A stretch of 64,000 nucleotides of DNA from Isochrysis galbana (Eukaryota; Haptophyta; Isochrysidales; Isochrysidaceae), in the NCBI GenBank assembly GCA_018136815.1, contig CM030940.1, positions 616,443-680,442 on the forward strand. The letters run 5' to 3'. Both the position numbers and the translations under genes were made by a program. The stretch's first letter is position 1. The number at the start of each line of letters is the position of its first letter. This document shows, one piece after another, positions 18,090-28,275 of this stretch. The notes under the pieces were generated by a model. That model was not told where the DNA came from and searched no databases. It was given only the letters and a program-made list of their open reading frames with translations.

Positions 18090-18107
18090 TGGAGGGAAGG
18101 GATAGAA

Positions 18108-18776
18108 GGGCGATGGTGGATATGCGGTGAGAGGTACCGACTAGCGATAGGTGTGTAGCCCTGAATCTTCAGATCTTTTTTTTTTTGTCCGACCGAGCGG
18201 AGGAACCACCGCCACCACCATTGCTTCATGTGGGGAGGCAAGGCACGTTTTTGCCGCCTCGCCCGTGGGGGGAAACGCGGCGCAAATGAACGCTTCTCGC
18301 CTGCCCACCATGTGCAGGTGGTCTTTCATAAAGGCAACACGTAATGCTACGCGTTTTGGCCCACCAGTATGCGAGTGCAAGACGCACTACAACACACACT
18401 CTAGACTCTAGCGCATACGTGCCTCTCAGATTTTGAGTGATTTTGAATGAGGAGTTGCTTGCACTTGCAAGGCCAATCCATCAAGCCACAAACTAAGCAA
18501 GGGGCAAAAATTATACTGCCGTCCACAACAATGCTTCAGGTCCAGTGGTGAAAGAAAGGCCAGTTGGACGTAGCGCTAGCTCAAGAGACGTACATTTCGC
18601 ACGCAGACCTATCCGGTTGGTCAGCTCTTATCGAAGCATGTGGCCATTCGATAAATATTCAAAACGTCGCGTTGTAATATACACCCTGGATCCCACACGG
18701 CAATTGAGGCAACGTTGCCCCAGCTGAGCTCAACGCAAAAGTTGGTCTTGGGATTGCGCAAGTACATGGATGGCCC
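18108..18776. other. no recognised gene
   Basis: Unique-looking, moderately AT-richer sequence after copy A. Short frames on both strands match nothing I know. Confidence 0.4.
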
Positions 18777-19588
18777 TCACTGCGCTCCTGCTCCTGCTTG
18801 CACCCATTCCACAAACTCATCGACGAAGCATGGCCACGCATTCCCACCCCCGGCATCGTCATCATCATAGTTGCTGAGATCCGCGACGATGACGCCAACT
18901 GTTGTCTGGGGGGCGAGGTTGGCAAAGGTGAGCACAGGGCTGCGTGTGAAGCGGACGACCACTCCGTGTCCTGTACCCCGCGCCAGCGTCATACCAAGTT
19001 GATAAAGCGGCCAATCTGGATCCAGAGATCCTTGGTGAATGCTTGGTTGTGCACTTCCAAGGAGAATTTCCTTAGCTTTGGGTAGAGCCACCATGCGAGA
19101 AGACACGCGTCCATCAGCTGGATCCCGGCATCAAGCGGAACCGTCCGAACCGACGCCGACGGGGCGTTGACCTTCAATGCCTGGATCGCCACTCCCATCT
19201 CAAACAACCACTTCCAAAAGGCCGTGAAGTCTGCTGTCCCGTATGACTTCTCTATTGAGTGTTTACGCGTACGCAACTTGGCAGGAAGCTCGGCCAAATT
19301 GTGGCAGCTGTGCGGACCGGAAAATCAGGCGTGAGATTGCGCACCGCCTGCACAATTACATCAAACGCTGAGTCCACAGATTGCATCTCACCCGGCAGCC
19401 TCGATCCCGCGTTGCAACTCGGACTTGCTGGAGCAAACGATAAGTACATCGCCGATGCGAGGGCAAAACAAATGATTGAGGAAACAGGCCTCAAAGGACA
19501 TCTCCTCGATCCCGAGGGCGACACAGAGCTTCGAAAAGCCCTCTTGCCCTAAGACGCCGGTTTGCACATATTCCGGGTTGTTCCACAC
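18777..19588 (-). pseudogene. unidentified broken protein-coding remnant
   Basis: Three or four overlapping minus-strand frames carry protein-like sequence in succession: LGQEGFSKLCVALGIEEM (about 19550-19490), AFDVIVQAVRNLTPDFPV (about 19360-19310), FTAFWKWLFEMGVAIQAL (about 19220-19170), then a piece with LAWWLYPKLRKFSLEV. The frames change at short intervals with no convincing splice sites, so this looks like a decayed gene or transposase. I do not recognise the family. Confidence 0.45.
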
Positions 19589-19839
19589 GTCGGCAGCTGT
19601 CCTTAGTACCCTATTTGAGACGTCGGCCTAGTGGCAAGGCAAGAGGTCTATGAGTCAATGCAAAGGGCCAGCGCGAGATGGAAAATCAGATATTTGCGGG
19701 ATCGCACACCTGAGTCTCGGCGCCAGGCTCATCGCCATACCTCTTGCCTTTCTTGTGTGCCTTTGCTGGCTTGGCAACAGCTGAGGGGGCTGCACGCTTG
19801 CGAGGTGCCCTGTGGGCGCAGGTGGCAGTAGGGCCCCGC

Positions 19840-20180
19840 TGAGACGGCGCAGTTTTACTCCACTCGTCTCTATCGTGCCGTCCTTCCCTTACCCACCAAC
19901 CCTGTTCGGCTCTCCCCACCATCCCCATGCCCTGTCCCAACCCCTCACGCCCTTTCCCGATCACCCACTCATCCTCCCTCCCTCCCTCACCCTCCCTTAC
20001 CCTCCCTCCCCCCCTGTCTCACTTTCCCCCCTCCCCGTCTCCCTCTCTCTCTCTCCCTCTGTCCCCCTCTCTGCCTCTCTACCCCCCGCCCACCCTCCCA
20101 GCTCTGTCTGTCTCTGTCTCTGTCTCTTTCTCTGTCTCTCTCTCTCTCTCCCCCCCCCCCCCTCCCCCCCATCTCTCTCT
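19840..20180. repeat. pyrimidine-rich tract (CCCT/CTCT type)
   Basis: Almost pure C/T on the + strand, with runs of CTCTCT and CCCCCC. Long Pro/Ser/Leu frames across it are composition artefacts. Confidence 0.9.
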
Positions 20181-21244
20181 CCATGTGCAGGCGATGCGGT
20201 GAAGCTTGTGGCGCTGACCAGGCGGGTCGCATGCCTCTATCCAGCCTCCGCCTGCGCTCCCAGCCTGGAGCGTGAGAGGAGGGAGATGGGAGAAGGAGGC
20301 ACGAAAGCCAGGCATCCCTCCGGCTGCGCGCACATCGCAGAGAGAGAAAAGAGAAGAGAGCGGGAAGAAGACGGGAGACGGGCAAATACTTTAGACAGAG
20401 AGAGAGAACATATATCGGGAAAGAGTAATAATAGGAAGAACAAGCAAGAATGAGGAGAGTGCTCCAAACAAAGAAATGTTGTGCAATAAAGTATTCGGGG
20501 CGCGCACCACAGAGAGAGAGAGAGTTAGGAGTGCCTCGCTGTCTGCCCGCGGAGAAATTTGTGTGAAAAGACATCTCTACTCTAAATTGATGCCGCGCAA
20601 GAGACGAAAAGTATCTAGTACTCTAAGTAAACAGCTGACGAGTAGAAGAGCAGGAAAACATCCGGCAGCCAGGAGAGGGTTGTCGTAGGGGTTTCACTTG
20701 GAGTGAGGAATGAATATTTCAGTGGGCAGATCCAGAGATCCAGAGATATTTGTACTTGCACGTGCTGCCTTGCTGCCGCTATTTATGATTCACGCACAAC
20801 ACCAACACCGACCCGTTGCAACAGAGTGCAGAGAGTGAGCAAAACTACAAGAGTCAAGAGTACAAAAGAGAGTTGTTTGTTGTTTGCATGGTGAGGGTGA
20901 GGAAGGAAATGTAAGCAGATATTGCCTGCTTGTGCCTGCACTTGCACTTGCTTCTTGCTTCGCTGGCAGGCGCCCCTTCACCCCTCACCCTATCCGTCCC
21001 GGCCTCCGTCAGCCGTCAGCGTTATAGGGCCAGGTCAGAATTATTTCGTTTGAAACCCGCCCAAATTTCTTCGGATATTTCGCTCAGATTTCGCGTTCAC
21101 TGCCCCAAATTTCGCAAATATTTTGCGAGGCGCGAGCGCTCCCGCGCTCGCGCGCTAGCCTGACCTAGCTACCTATACATAGCCACATAGCATATTGCAT
21201 ATAGCACCGCCGCCGCTGCTATCTGTATTTGGCTACATGAACTA
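20181..21244. other. no gene recognised; purine-rich then AT-richer DNA
   Basis: GA-rich to about 20530, then mixed. About 21045-21130 has several AAATTTCG-like repeats followed by CGCGAGCG/CGCTCGCG palindromic pieces. It precedes a LINE ORF1 and may be its 5' untranslated region. Confidence 0.4.
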
Positions 21245-21262
21245 CTATCAGTAAACTGATAG
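21245..21262. repeat. perfect palindrome just 5' of LINE ORF1
   Basis: CTATCAGT AA ACTGATAG, 8-bp arms with a 2-nt loop, ending 4 bp before the ATG at 21267. A similar short palindrome precedes the LINE start at 63731. Confidence 0.85.
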
Positions 21263-21266
21263 GGTC

Positions 21267-22718
21267 ATGGAGCGCGCGCCGCCGCCCGCTCTCGCTGCCG
21301 CCGCCCTCGCCGCGATGGACGAAGGACTCATGGACACGCCGCTGTCGCCGAAGCGACCGCGCCAGGATGACCCTCCCAGCCAGGTGGGCACAGGAGCCAG
21401 CGGGCCACGCCCGCGCTGCGCAGAGAACAGAGAGAACAAGGCCAGCATGTTGGGGGACAGCATGCAGCACACACACTCCACACCTCACAGCCACACCCAA
21501 CACAACACCACAGTGGGACGCTCCATCAGGGAAGGCCTCCGGGCCTGGACCCTACACAGCCGAGGTACCGCCCTCGCGCTCCGGCGCGAGGTGCCGGCCC
21601 GGCACCATCACACACAAAACCCCAAGGGGGTCATGACGTACCTCAACAGAGGTCACAACAAGGAGCAGCAATGGACCCCCAAGATGGGAGTCAAGGGCAG
21701 CACAGGAGATGGTACGAAGGGAAAGCTCTCCAACAAAGCCGTCGGGCTGGTGGGCAGCCGCGGCTCGATCGCGCGAGCGACACGCACAACACGGGCCAAA
21801 GAGGCCCAGCACAACAAACACCAACACCAACAAGAGCCAACACAAAACACCCAGCACACCAAGCCCGCGGAAAGGGGCGACACCATCACGGATCCAACAA
21901 GCCTCACAGACCCAGACGAGACTAGACCACGCATGGGACTAACCACACCCTCCACCCCGGTCACTCAGGTGGCCCTCCTCGACGAAGACCTCGAGCCTAT
22001 GCCCGAGGAGGAAGCGGAATTTCCCATTGACCAGAAGATCATCATCTCATTCACGGCCTACGAAAAAGGCCACAAAGCTAAGGACGAGGAGACCCTCGGG
22101 GCCATCGTCGCGCACCTCAACAAGCTAGAAGGCGTGGACCTGGAGCCCGACTTCTTGTCTAAGAGCGCCTCCGGGCCGTGGGAAATTTGCGTAACGGCAG
22201 ATTGCGCCAACCAATTTCGCGAGAAATACAAGGACGTAGCGGACTTCCGTAACGCAGGCATCCCCTGCCCGATAGCGGTGAAATATCAAACTCTCGACGA
22301 AAAGACCAAGAGCCTCCCGCGCGCATCGGACAAGGCGATAGCCGGCGCCTTTAGAGACGTCTCGGCGCACCTGGTGGTGCGCAACTACAAATTTGAGCTG
22401 AAGAACCACATCACCATCAGCACTCTCGCCAAGGCGGTCGAGAACCATGGCTTCTACTTCATTCAAGGAAACCAGGAGCGGACCAAGATCATTACCAAAG
22501 AAGGGGTCCTTGTGACCCAAGGTAAGAAAGAAGTGTACCACTTGTACGTGACCCCGAAACAGGGCTCGTTCAACTCGTTCGACTTTCCGCGCAAAATCCT
22601 TCTCACCGTCAATGGGGCCCCATACCCCATCGAATACGCAGTACGCAACTGCCGCGAGCTCGGAGGCGACGGCGATGGACACGAGAGCCCAGGGGAGGGT
22701 GTACTTATACTAGCATAG
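21267..22718 (+). CDS. LINE ORF1 protein, 3'-truncated
   Basis: Starts MERAPPP and soon has PLSPKRPRQDDPP, matching the start at 63731 (MERADATP, PLSKRPRPP). A long low-complexity middle (Thr, Gln, His, Asn) is followed by a conserved domain from about residue 250: LEGVDLEPDFLSKSASGPWE, then VTADCANQFREKYKD and VYHLYVTPKQGSF. This domain is shared with 14330 and 41000 and is presumably the RNA-binding part. The match ends near 22665, where the frame passes into a different repeat and stops, so the zinc fingers, endonuclease and RT are absent. Copy B inserted 2 bp after the stop. Confidence 0.8.
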   Translation: MERAPPPALAAAALAAMDEGLMDTPLSPKRPRQDDPPSQVGTGASGPRPRCAENRENKASMLGDSMQHTHSTPHSHTQHNTTVGRSIREGLRAWTLHSRGTALALRREVPARHHHTQNPKGVMTYLNRGHNKEQQWTPKMGVKGSTGDGTKGKLSNKAVGLVGSRGSIARATRTTRAKEAQHNKHQHQQEPTQNTQHTKPAERGDTITDPTSLTDPDETRPRMGLTTPSTPVTQVALLDEDLEPMPEEEAEFPIDQKIIISFTAYEKGHKAKDEETLGAIVAHLNKLEGVDLEPDFLSKSASGPWEICVTADCANQFREKYKDVADFRNAGIPCPIAVKYQTLDEKTKSLPRASDKAIAGAFRDVSAHLVVRNYKFELKNHITISTLAKAVENHGFYFIQGNQERTKIITKEGVLVTQGKKEVYHLYVTPKQGSFNSFDFPRKILLTVNGAPYPIEYAVRNCRELGGDGDGHESPGEGVLILA

Positions 22719-22719
22719 C

Positions 22720-23478
22720 AACTAAGTTTATACTTGGTTGACTCATGGGGGGGCACGAGCCCCCCCCTCTCTCCACTCCTCCCCTGCCATGGGGGAGGAA
22801 CCACCCATCCTCCTGGCATGCCTGATGGCTTGCCAGGAGGCCACTGCCCTACTGACCCACTTCCTTCCCCACAGGCTCGCCCCATTCGCCCATCCTGGCC
22901 CCTCGTGACCAGCCCAATGCTCCAACCCCCCCTCCCCCCCTGGTCGACAGGCAGACAGGTGCAGCGTGGGGGCCCCAGAGGCTCGGGAGCGCCAGCGAGG
23001 GAGAGGCAGGGGAGGCCAGGGCCCAGCCCCAGCCTCCTCTGCCCCCTGAGCTGGCCTCCAGGAGCCTCCAGGGGCCGCCACAGGGCAGCTGGAGGCCTGC
23101 CGCAGGCGCGCCATCGCGCGTGCCGCAGGAGAGGGGAGAGAGAGCGCGGAGAAGGGGGTGGGCGCGAGCGAGAGCTCCGCCCACCGGAAAATCGGTAAGT
23201 CTCGCGCCTGTTTACAGGATAAGACGAGACAGAGTCGGCCGCCCACTCGGAGACACAGGAGGAAGGGGGGGAAAGATCACCGGGGGGGATGCGCGGGCCA
23301 CCGGACCATATCTAAGCCCTCCACCCCAATCCCCCTAGTAGTGTACGGGGGGAGCCGCCTGATGGCGGGGGGAGAAGGGCCGGGGAATGGGGGTGTAGAG
23401 AGTATGCTACGTGCTACTTGTAGCGGGTAGTGGTTCCATTCGCCGCGAGTGCGGTAAGAATATTAAAAGATTTTTTTA
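22720..23478 (+). mobile_element. SINE-like retroposon, full copy B (759 bp) with 13-bp target-site duplication
   Basis: Flanked by ATACTAGCATAGC at 22707-22719 and 23479-23491. Begins AACTAAGTTTATACTTGG and ends TATTAAAAGATTTTTTTA. Internal hairpins include GGGGGGGCACGAGCCCCCCC (about 22747-22766) and CCTCCTGGCA...TGCCAGGAGG (about 22809-22840). The uninterrupted target is seen in reverse at 40765-40845. Different duplication lengths in copies A and B point to target-primed reverse transcription, not a cut-and-paste element. Confidence 0.9.
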
Positions 23479-23534
23479 ATACTAGCATAGCGGGCTTTTT
23501 CAAGAATTTTTATACCCACTACGTGCCAGGTGGC

Positions 23535-23605
23535 AAGTGGCATGGCGGCATGGCAGGGGTGGGTGGTGGGTGGTGGGTGGTGGGTGGGGGTGGGTGGTTT
23601 CCCTC
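23535..23605 (+). repeat. GGGT-repeat G-quadruplex-prone tract
   Basis: A run of GGTGGGT units (about 23555-23600) has many GGG blocks with 1-3 nt spacers, about 220 bp upstream of the SBF transporter start. Sequence capacity for a quadruplex is clear; function is inference. Confidence 0.7.
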
Positions 23606-23823
23606 CCCCCATCCCCATCAAGGGTGGCCGGGAGAGGGGGGAGGGAGCGTGCCCTCCCCCATGTGACCAATTATAAGCTTAGTTGAGGCCCGAGTAAAAG
23701 TCCGATTTCCACCCGAGCCCTAATCCTAATCTGTAAATCTAGAATTCAGTCTGCTATCAGTAAGACGGTACGGTACTCCTACCACCGATCGGGCACCGGC
23801 AGCGCCGACGGGCGTAGGCGCCG
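23606..23823. promoter_or_regulatory. upstream region of the SBF transporter
   Basis: Contains a degenerate end of the retroposon family (TTATAAGCTTAGTTGAG near 23672) and CTATCAGTAAG near 23753. No clear TATA box. The promoter should lie here, but no element can be named. Confidence 0.35.
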
Positions 23824-24897
23824 ATGGGAACGGCGGTCTGGCTGACGGGCGTCTCGCGCGTGCTGCTCTTCTGGCTGGTTTGCTGCCTCTCATGCACGGT
23901 AGACCTGGCGCTGTTGTGGCGTACGCGCTCCCGATTCCCGCGTGGCATCGCCGTTGCCATGCTCTGCCAGTTCGGGCTGCTACCGCTGCTCGGCTTTGTG
24001 GCCGTCAAAGCCTTCCACCTTGACGAGGTCGATGGCGTGATGCTGATCATCCTCACATCATCCCCAGGAGGGAGCTATTCGAATTGGTGGTGCTCGATCA
24101 TGAACGCCGATCTCACTCTCTCCGTCGCCTGCACCGCCGTCTCAAACATCCTGTCGGCCGCGACGCTACCTGCGAACATCCTAATCTACCTCGGCGCATC
24201 ATATGGCAGAAGAGTTCTCGCGACGATTGCATGGGCGGACCTTTTCATTGTGATTGCGATCGTGCTGGCGGGCGTGACTACGGGCCTGGCCATATCTTGG
24301 CGCCTTTCTCGATGCGGGCCACGAGTGCTTATATATCGAGGGCGGCTGAACCTTCTTGGCAACGCTTGTGGTTTGCTGCTGCTTGTGCTAGCCGCCATCT
24401 TCTCTTCCTCGAGCGCCGTCTGGAATCGCTCGGCCACCTTGTTCGTCGCAATAGCATTGCCTGCGGTGCTCTCGTTTCCCCTTGCCTTTTTGCTCGCCTC
24501 CGTCCCCATCGTGTGTCTCACACGCCCACAACGGGTGGCAGTCGGCGTAGAGTGCCAGTTTCAAAATGTGGGGATCGCTGTCAGCATTGCGTTATCGATG
24601 TTTGACGAGGACACCGCTGGCCGCGCTACTTTCACACCGTTGTACTATGGCCTCGTGCAAGTCGTCCTTCTCCCGATTGAGCTGCTCATCTTGTGGAAGG
24701 CCGGGTTCACGCACGCGCCCGCGTCCGCCAAGCTCTGGCGTGTCATCATGCTATCTTGGCAGCCGTCGTGCGAGTCGCTCGCTGAGGGGGAGGGCGCCTT
24801 AACAAGTGCGCAGATGGTCCCGGTCGTCTCGGGACAGCCAGCCTCATGCGCACCGCTTCGAAAGGCATCGACGTCCAGAGGTACTTCGTCGCATTGA
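23824..24897 (+). CDS. SBF-family (bile acid/sodium symporter-like) membrane transporter
   Basis: Intronless, 357 residues. The family moves organic anions, often with sodium; in algae and plants related proteins (BASS) carry pyruvate and other acids across the plastid envelope. I see 8-10 hydrophobic segments spread over residues 5-300. Two family signatures are present: SSPGGSYSNWW (about residues 79-89) and ECQFQNVGIAVSIALSMF (about 242-259), which match the two unwound-helix motifs that bind sodium. The C-terminal ~60 residues are hydrophilic and Ser-rich. No plastid presequence is obvious, so the membrane is undetermined. The start is the first ATG, and hydrophobicity begins at once. The substrate cannot be inferred. 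Confidence 0.88.
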   Translation: MGTAVWLTGVSRVLLFWLVCCLSCTVDLALLWRTRSRFPRGIAVAMLCQFGLLPLLGFVAVKAFHLDEVDGVMLIILTSSPGGSYSNWWCSIMNADLTLSVACTAVSNILSAATLPANILIYLGASYGRRVLATIAWADLFIVIAIVLAGVTTGLAISWRLSRCGPRVLIYRGRLNLLGNACGLLLLVLAAIFSSSSAVWNRSATLFVAIALPAVLSFPLAFLLASVPIVCLTRPQRVAVGVECQFQNVGIAVSIALSMFDEDTAGRATFTPLYYGLVQVVLLPIELLILWKAGFTHAPASAKLWRVIMLSWQPSCESLAEGEGALTSAQMVPVVSGQPASCAPLRKASTSRGTSSH

Positions 24898-25490
24898 GCC
24901 GTCGGGCTCGGGGCGCTCGCGCATTTTCGAGCTGCCCCTACGGCCTGCGTAGTACCTGCACGGGATACCTTGCGAAGGCCATAGTCCATAGTAGATAGTA
25001 GATTATTCTGGTACTACTAGGTTACTCGGCTAGCTTGTAGCCTTGCATTGTATTGTTCCCATATTTTATTGTAAGTCGTGTCCCTGCCCCTTTTCGTCAA
25101 ACTCTACGCTTCTACTAGGTAGAGACTCTACTTTACTTTCTACACCTTCAATAGGCTCGCCGCGGACGCGACTTTGGCAATCCAGCCTGCGTACTGCTTG
25201 CCAGCCGCCGCGCCGTAGTCCACCGTCCCGCTTGCTAGGGCTAGGGTGTACCTCCCCAAAGTGAGCAGTGACGCTTCCCTCTTCGTCGCTGCGTCTACGT
25301 CGCTCCCCACGCCCCTTAGCCAGCGCCATCCTGCAGCATACCCATGCAGCCGCTGGCAAGGACGCGATGAGCTAGTCATCACGGAAGGAGATTATCAGCA
25401 CACGGGCCGTCACTCTCCATGGCGAGTCCATGAAGTGTTGATGACGGATTTGCTAAGTTCGCACGATCACGGACTAGCTATCATCGATCA
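24898..25490. other. intergenic between convergent SBF and ankyrin genes
   Basis: Holds the 3' ends of both genes. AT-richer patches near 25040-25080 (TTTTATTGTAAG) may include polyadenylation signals. No gene seen. Confidence 0.5.
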
Positions 25491-27361
25491 TCAAGCTTTC
25501 TCATCATCGGGTGATGTGGGATCGGACTCAGGGGGAGGGGGAAGTTCGGCGACGAGAGCTCCATTTAACACTTCGACAGTGTAGCCTCCATTGCTTGTGT
25601 GCCTATGGTAGACGATGGGAACGAGAGTGCGATTAGCAGCTAGAGACGACGAGCACCAGTTCTCGCAAGTGCGCCGCGAGGCGACAAGGCAAGAAGCAAT
25701 GGAGTCGTTCTTGATTGCCACTGCACTTTCTAGCAATCGAAGGCTGGTTATGTTCCAGTTTTTTTCGATGCAGAGGTTTGCGACGAGCAAGCTTATTATT
25801 TCACTGTGCGGAAGTCCCTGCAAGCATTTCGCGAATTGATCATACCTTGTATTCGCCCCTCGCCGCACCAGCTCGGCTGCTGCCTCAGCCGCCCCTGCAT
25901 CCACCGCATGAAAGAGCGCGGTCCAACTATGAAGCCGAGGAAGGACATGGGTAAGGTCGTCTTGAGCAGTACGCGGGTAGATGTGTCACGGGTAGATGAA
26001 CAAGTGCTTCATTGAGGTGATCGCGAATGGACGGGATGCATTCGGTGTAAACCAGGCGCAATGAACGGTTTGTCAGCATCATGGAGCCACGCGCCATCTC
26101 CCTTCGCGCCACGAGCTCCGGTAGCGACCAAGCCCACTCTGGCTCACTCTGGCTGATGAAAGCTGCCGGTGGGCATTTGGCTCAATCGTGCTTACCCATT
26201 TTCATCCCTTGCTTCCATGTTGGCTCCGTGATTGCACAACAAAGCGCAGATTGAGGTGTTGCCAGCCGCAGCGGCCGCCATGAGTGGCGTGAGACCGCAA
26301 AGGTCCGTTTGGCGCACTAGAGAATGCGTCGCCTCGGCTTCTGGGAACGGTCAAGAGGCGCCAACGCATGTAGGACTATCGCTTCGCGTTGGTGTTGGCC
26401 CCGCAACGCAGCGTGCGTTCCCATCCCATGCACAAATACGTCCCGAATCGCTGACACAGCGTCGCAGGCAGACCGGTGTATCGCAGCTCTCACCAGGCGC
26501 CTCACTGTCATCACTAGCCGATGACCGCAGCAGTCGCTCAATAACATCCGCCTGTCCCGATGCAGCGGCAACATGTAGAGATGTACTACCATCACGCATA
26601 GCGACCGCTGCATCTGCACCCGCCTCGATCAAGATGTCGACTACATCCGCATGACCACAAGCGCACGCTCGATGCAGAGCTGTACGCCCATCATATTCAT
26701 TTGCAGCATGTGGGGAGGCCTGCATATATTCCGGATGACACAAAAATGGGTGTCTCATTTGAGTGCGTTGTGTCTCGGGTTCAGGGTGTGTGCAGTGATG
26801 TTGTGTGCAGTGATGCGCATACAAGCACACCAATCCATGCGGTCGCAGCCTGGGTAGACGGCGTTACCTTCGCTGCAAGTAGTATTCGCATGACATCTGG
26901 CGATCCAGACTCCGCAGCCAGGGCCAGGGGCTCGTCGCCGTACACATCGACAATGTTCCATTCCATGGGCTCAGGCGTATCCGTCGCTGACTCTTGCGCT
27001 GACTCCTCGCCTTCCGCAGGTGCAGATGGCTTTGGTATGGCAGCCTCAAGCGCCTGCGCGTCGCCTACAAGCAGAAAACAACCGTCGTTGGGGCGAATAT
27101 ACTCAGCAGCGCTGAGCAGAAGAGGACAGGGTGGCAGCACAAGCAAGTAAGTGTACAGTCGTGGTACTGTCTGCTTCGTTCGCCATTCGATGAGGAGAGC
27201 GTAATGAGGGCTGCTGCTGGCGGGGCGAGCGCACCGCTGAGTGCGGCAAGATAGATGCGTTCAGCGGCACGCGGCTCGATCGCGCCCGTCACGCGCAGCC
27301 TGAGCGGCTCGGCAGGGATGCCAACGCCTATCTGGCCCTCGGCGAGAGGCAACTCGACCAT
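25491..27361 (-). CDS. ankyrin-repeat protein (about six exons)
   Basis: Ankyrin repeats mediate protein-protein contacts. Exons that keep phase across GT-AG introns: 26868 upward, 26719-26494, 26316-26196 and 25926-25491 (stop). The introns are 26867-26720, 26493-26317 and 26195-25927. The spliced product has about five repeats: GDEPLALAAESGSPDVMRIL; DGRTALHRACACGHADVVDI; DGSTSLHVAAASGQADVIER; GLTPLMAAAAAGNTSICALL; NGWTALFHAVDAGAAEAAAE. A ~100-residue C-terminal tail follows with no known domain. The first exon probably starts at the ATG at 27361 (MVELPLAEGQIGVG) and joins near 27170-27080, where two junctions are possible. The partners are unknown. Confidence 0.82.
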
Positions 27362-27617
27362 CGCGGCGGTTACGGGAGTGTTGTGTACTTTTTTACTACC
27401 TAGAGGCTACTCGAGTATCGCTTCTCGTCCCTTCCGCCTCGCAGCGAGCACGACGTCGGCTCGCCGGCACGTCGATGGCGCTGGGAGGGGCCGGGCCGGG
27501 AGGGGTCAGGCCGGGAGGGGCGGGGAGGCGCCATCGGTGCCGATGCTGCGCCATCGCTGACATCGGGCGCGCAAATGCCGACCTCTGCTGCGCCAGCATC
27601 CGGGCATCCGTCCGGGC
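27362..27617. other. upstream of the ankyrin gene, with GGGAGGGGC-type repeats
   Basis: About 27485-27535 has three copies of a CCGGGAGGGG unit. This should include the ankyrin gene's promoter. No other gene is seen. Confidence 0.45.
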
Positions 27618-27850
27618 GCCCGTTTACAGGATAAGTCAAGACAGAGTCGGCCGCCAGCCCGGGAGGCGTAGGAGGAAGGGGGGAATGGATCACCGGATCA
27701 CCGGGGGGGGGCGCGGGCCACCGGACCATATCTAAGTCTAAGTATCTAAGCCCTTCACCCCAATCCCCCTAGTAGTGTACGGGGGGAGCCGCCCGACGCC
27801 CGATGGCGGGGGGAGAAGGGCCGGGGGAGTGGGGGTGTAGAAAGTATGCT
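27618..27850 (+). repeat. SINE-like family, partial 3'-half copy
   Basis: GTTTACAGGATAAG through GTGTACGGGGGGAG to GGGTGTAGAAAGTATGCTA matches copy B from about 23210 to 23408, with small insertions. No T tail and no visible duplication. Confidence 0.8.
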
Positions 27851-27973
27851 AGAGGCTGGAGCTTCTTGGACAAGACGCTTTTCGATGGGTTAAAATAAAA
27901 TTCGACCCTAAAACATTTGGAACCCGTTCCCACTGGATGGAAGTTGCCCCATGTGATTCCCGTCGCCGACATC

Positions 27974-28275
27974 AACTAAGTTTATACTTGGTTGCCCCAT
28001 GGGGGGGGCACGAGCCCCCCCCTCTCTCCACTCTCCACTCCTCCCCTGCCATGGGGGAGGAACCACCCATCCTCCTGGCACGCCTGATGGCTTGCCAAGA
28101 GGCCACTGCCCTACTGACCCACTCCCTTCCCCACAGGCTCGCCCCATTCGCCCATCCTGGCCCCTCGTGGCCAGCCCATTGCTCCAACCCCCCCTCCCCC
28201 CCCTGGTCGACATGCAGACAGGTGCAGATTGGGGGCCCCAGAGGCTCAGGAGCGCCAGCGAGGGAGAGGCAGGGG
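27974..28275 (+). repeat. SINE-like family, partial 5'-half copy
   Basis: Starts AACTAAGTTTATACTTGGTT and follows copy B for about 300 bp to GAGGGAGAGGCAGGGGAG, then switches abruptly into a hAT transposase tail. Confidence 0.85.

Noticed and set aside
17511-18241. 150-215-codon frames inside the SINE-like copies (also 22734-23246 and 53027-53698)
   Set aside because: They arise in all frames from GC-rich repeat sequence, differ between copies and are broken by small indels, so no protein is conserved.
19812-20574. Pro/Leu/Ser-rich frames with Arg/Glu-rich counterparts on the other strand
   Set aside because: Pure pyrimidine/purine tract translation.
27985-28030. GGGGGGGCACGAGCCCCCCC as a rho-independent terminator
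   Set aside because: It is an internal hairpin of every SINE-like copy, in a eukaryotic genome, with no T run after it.
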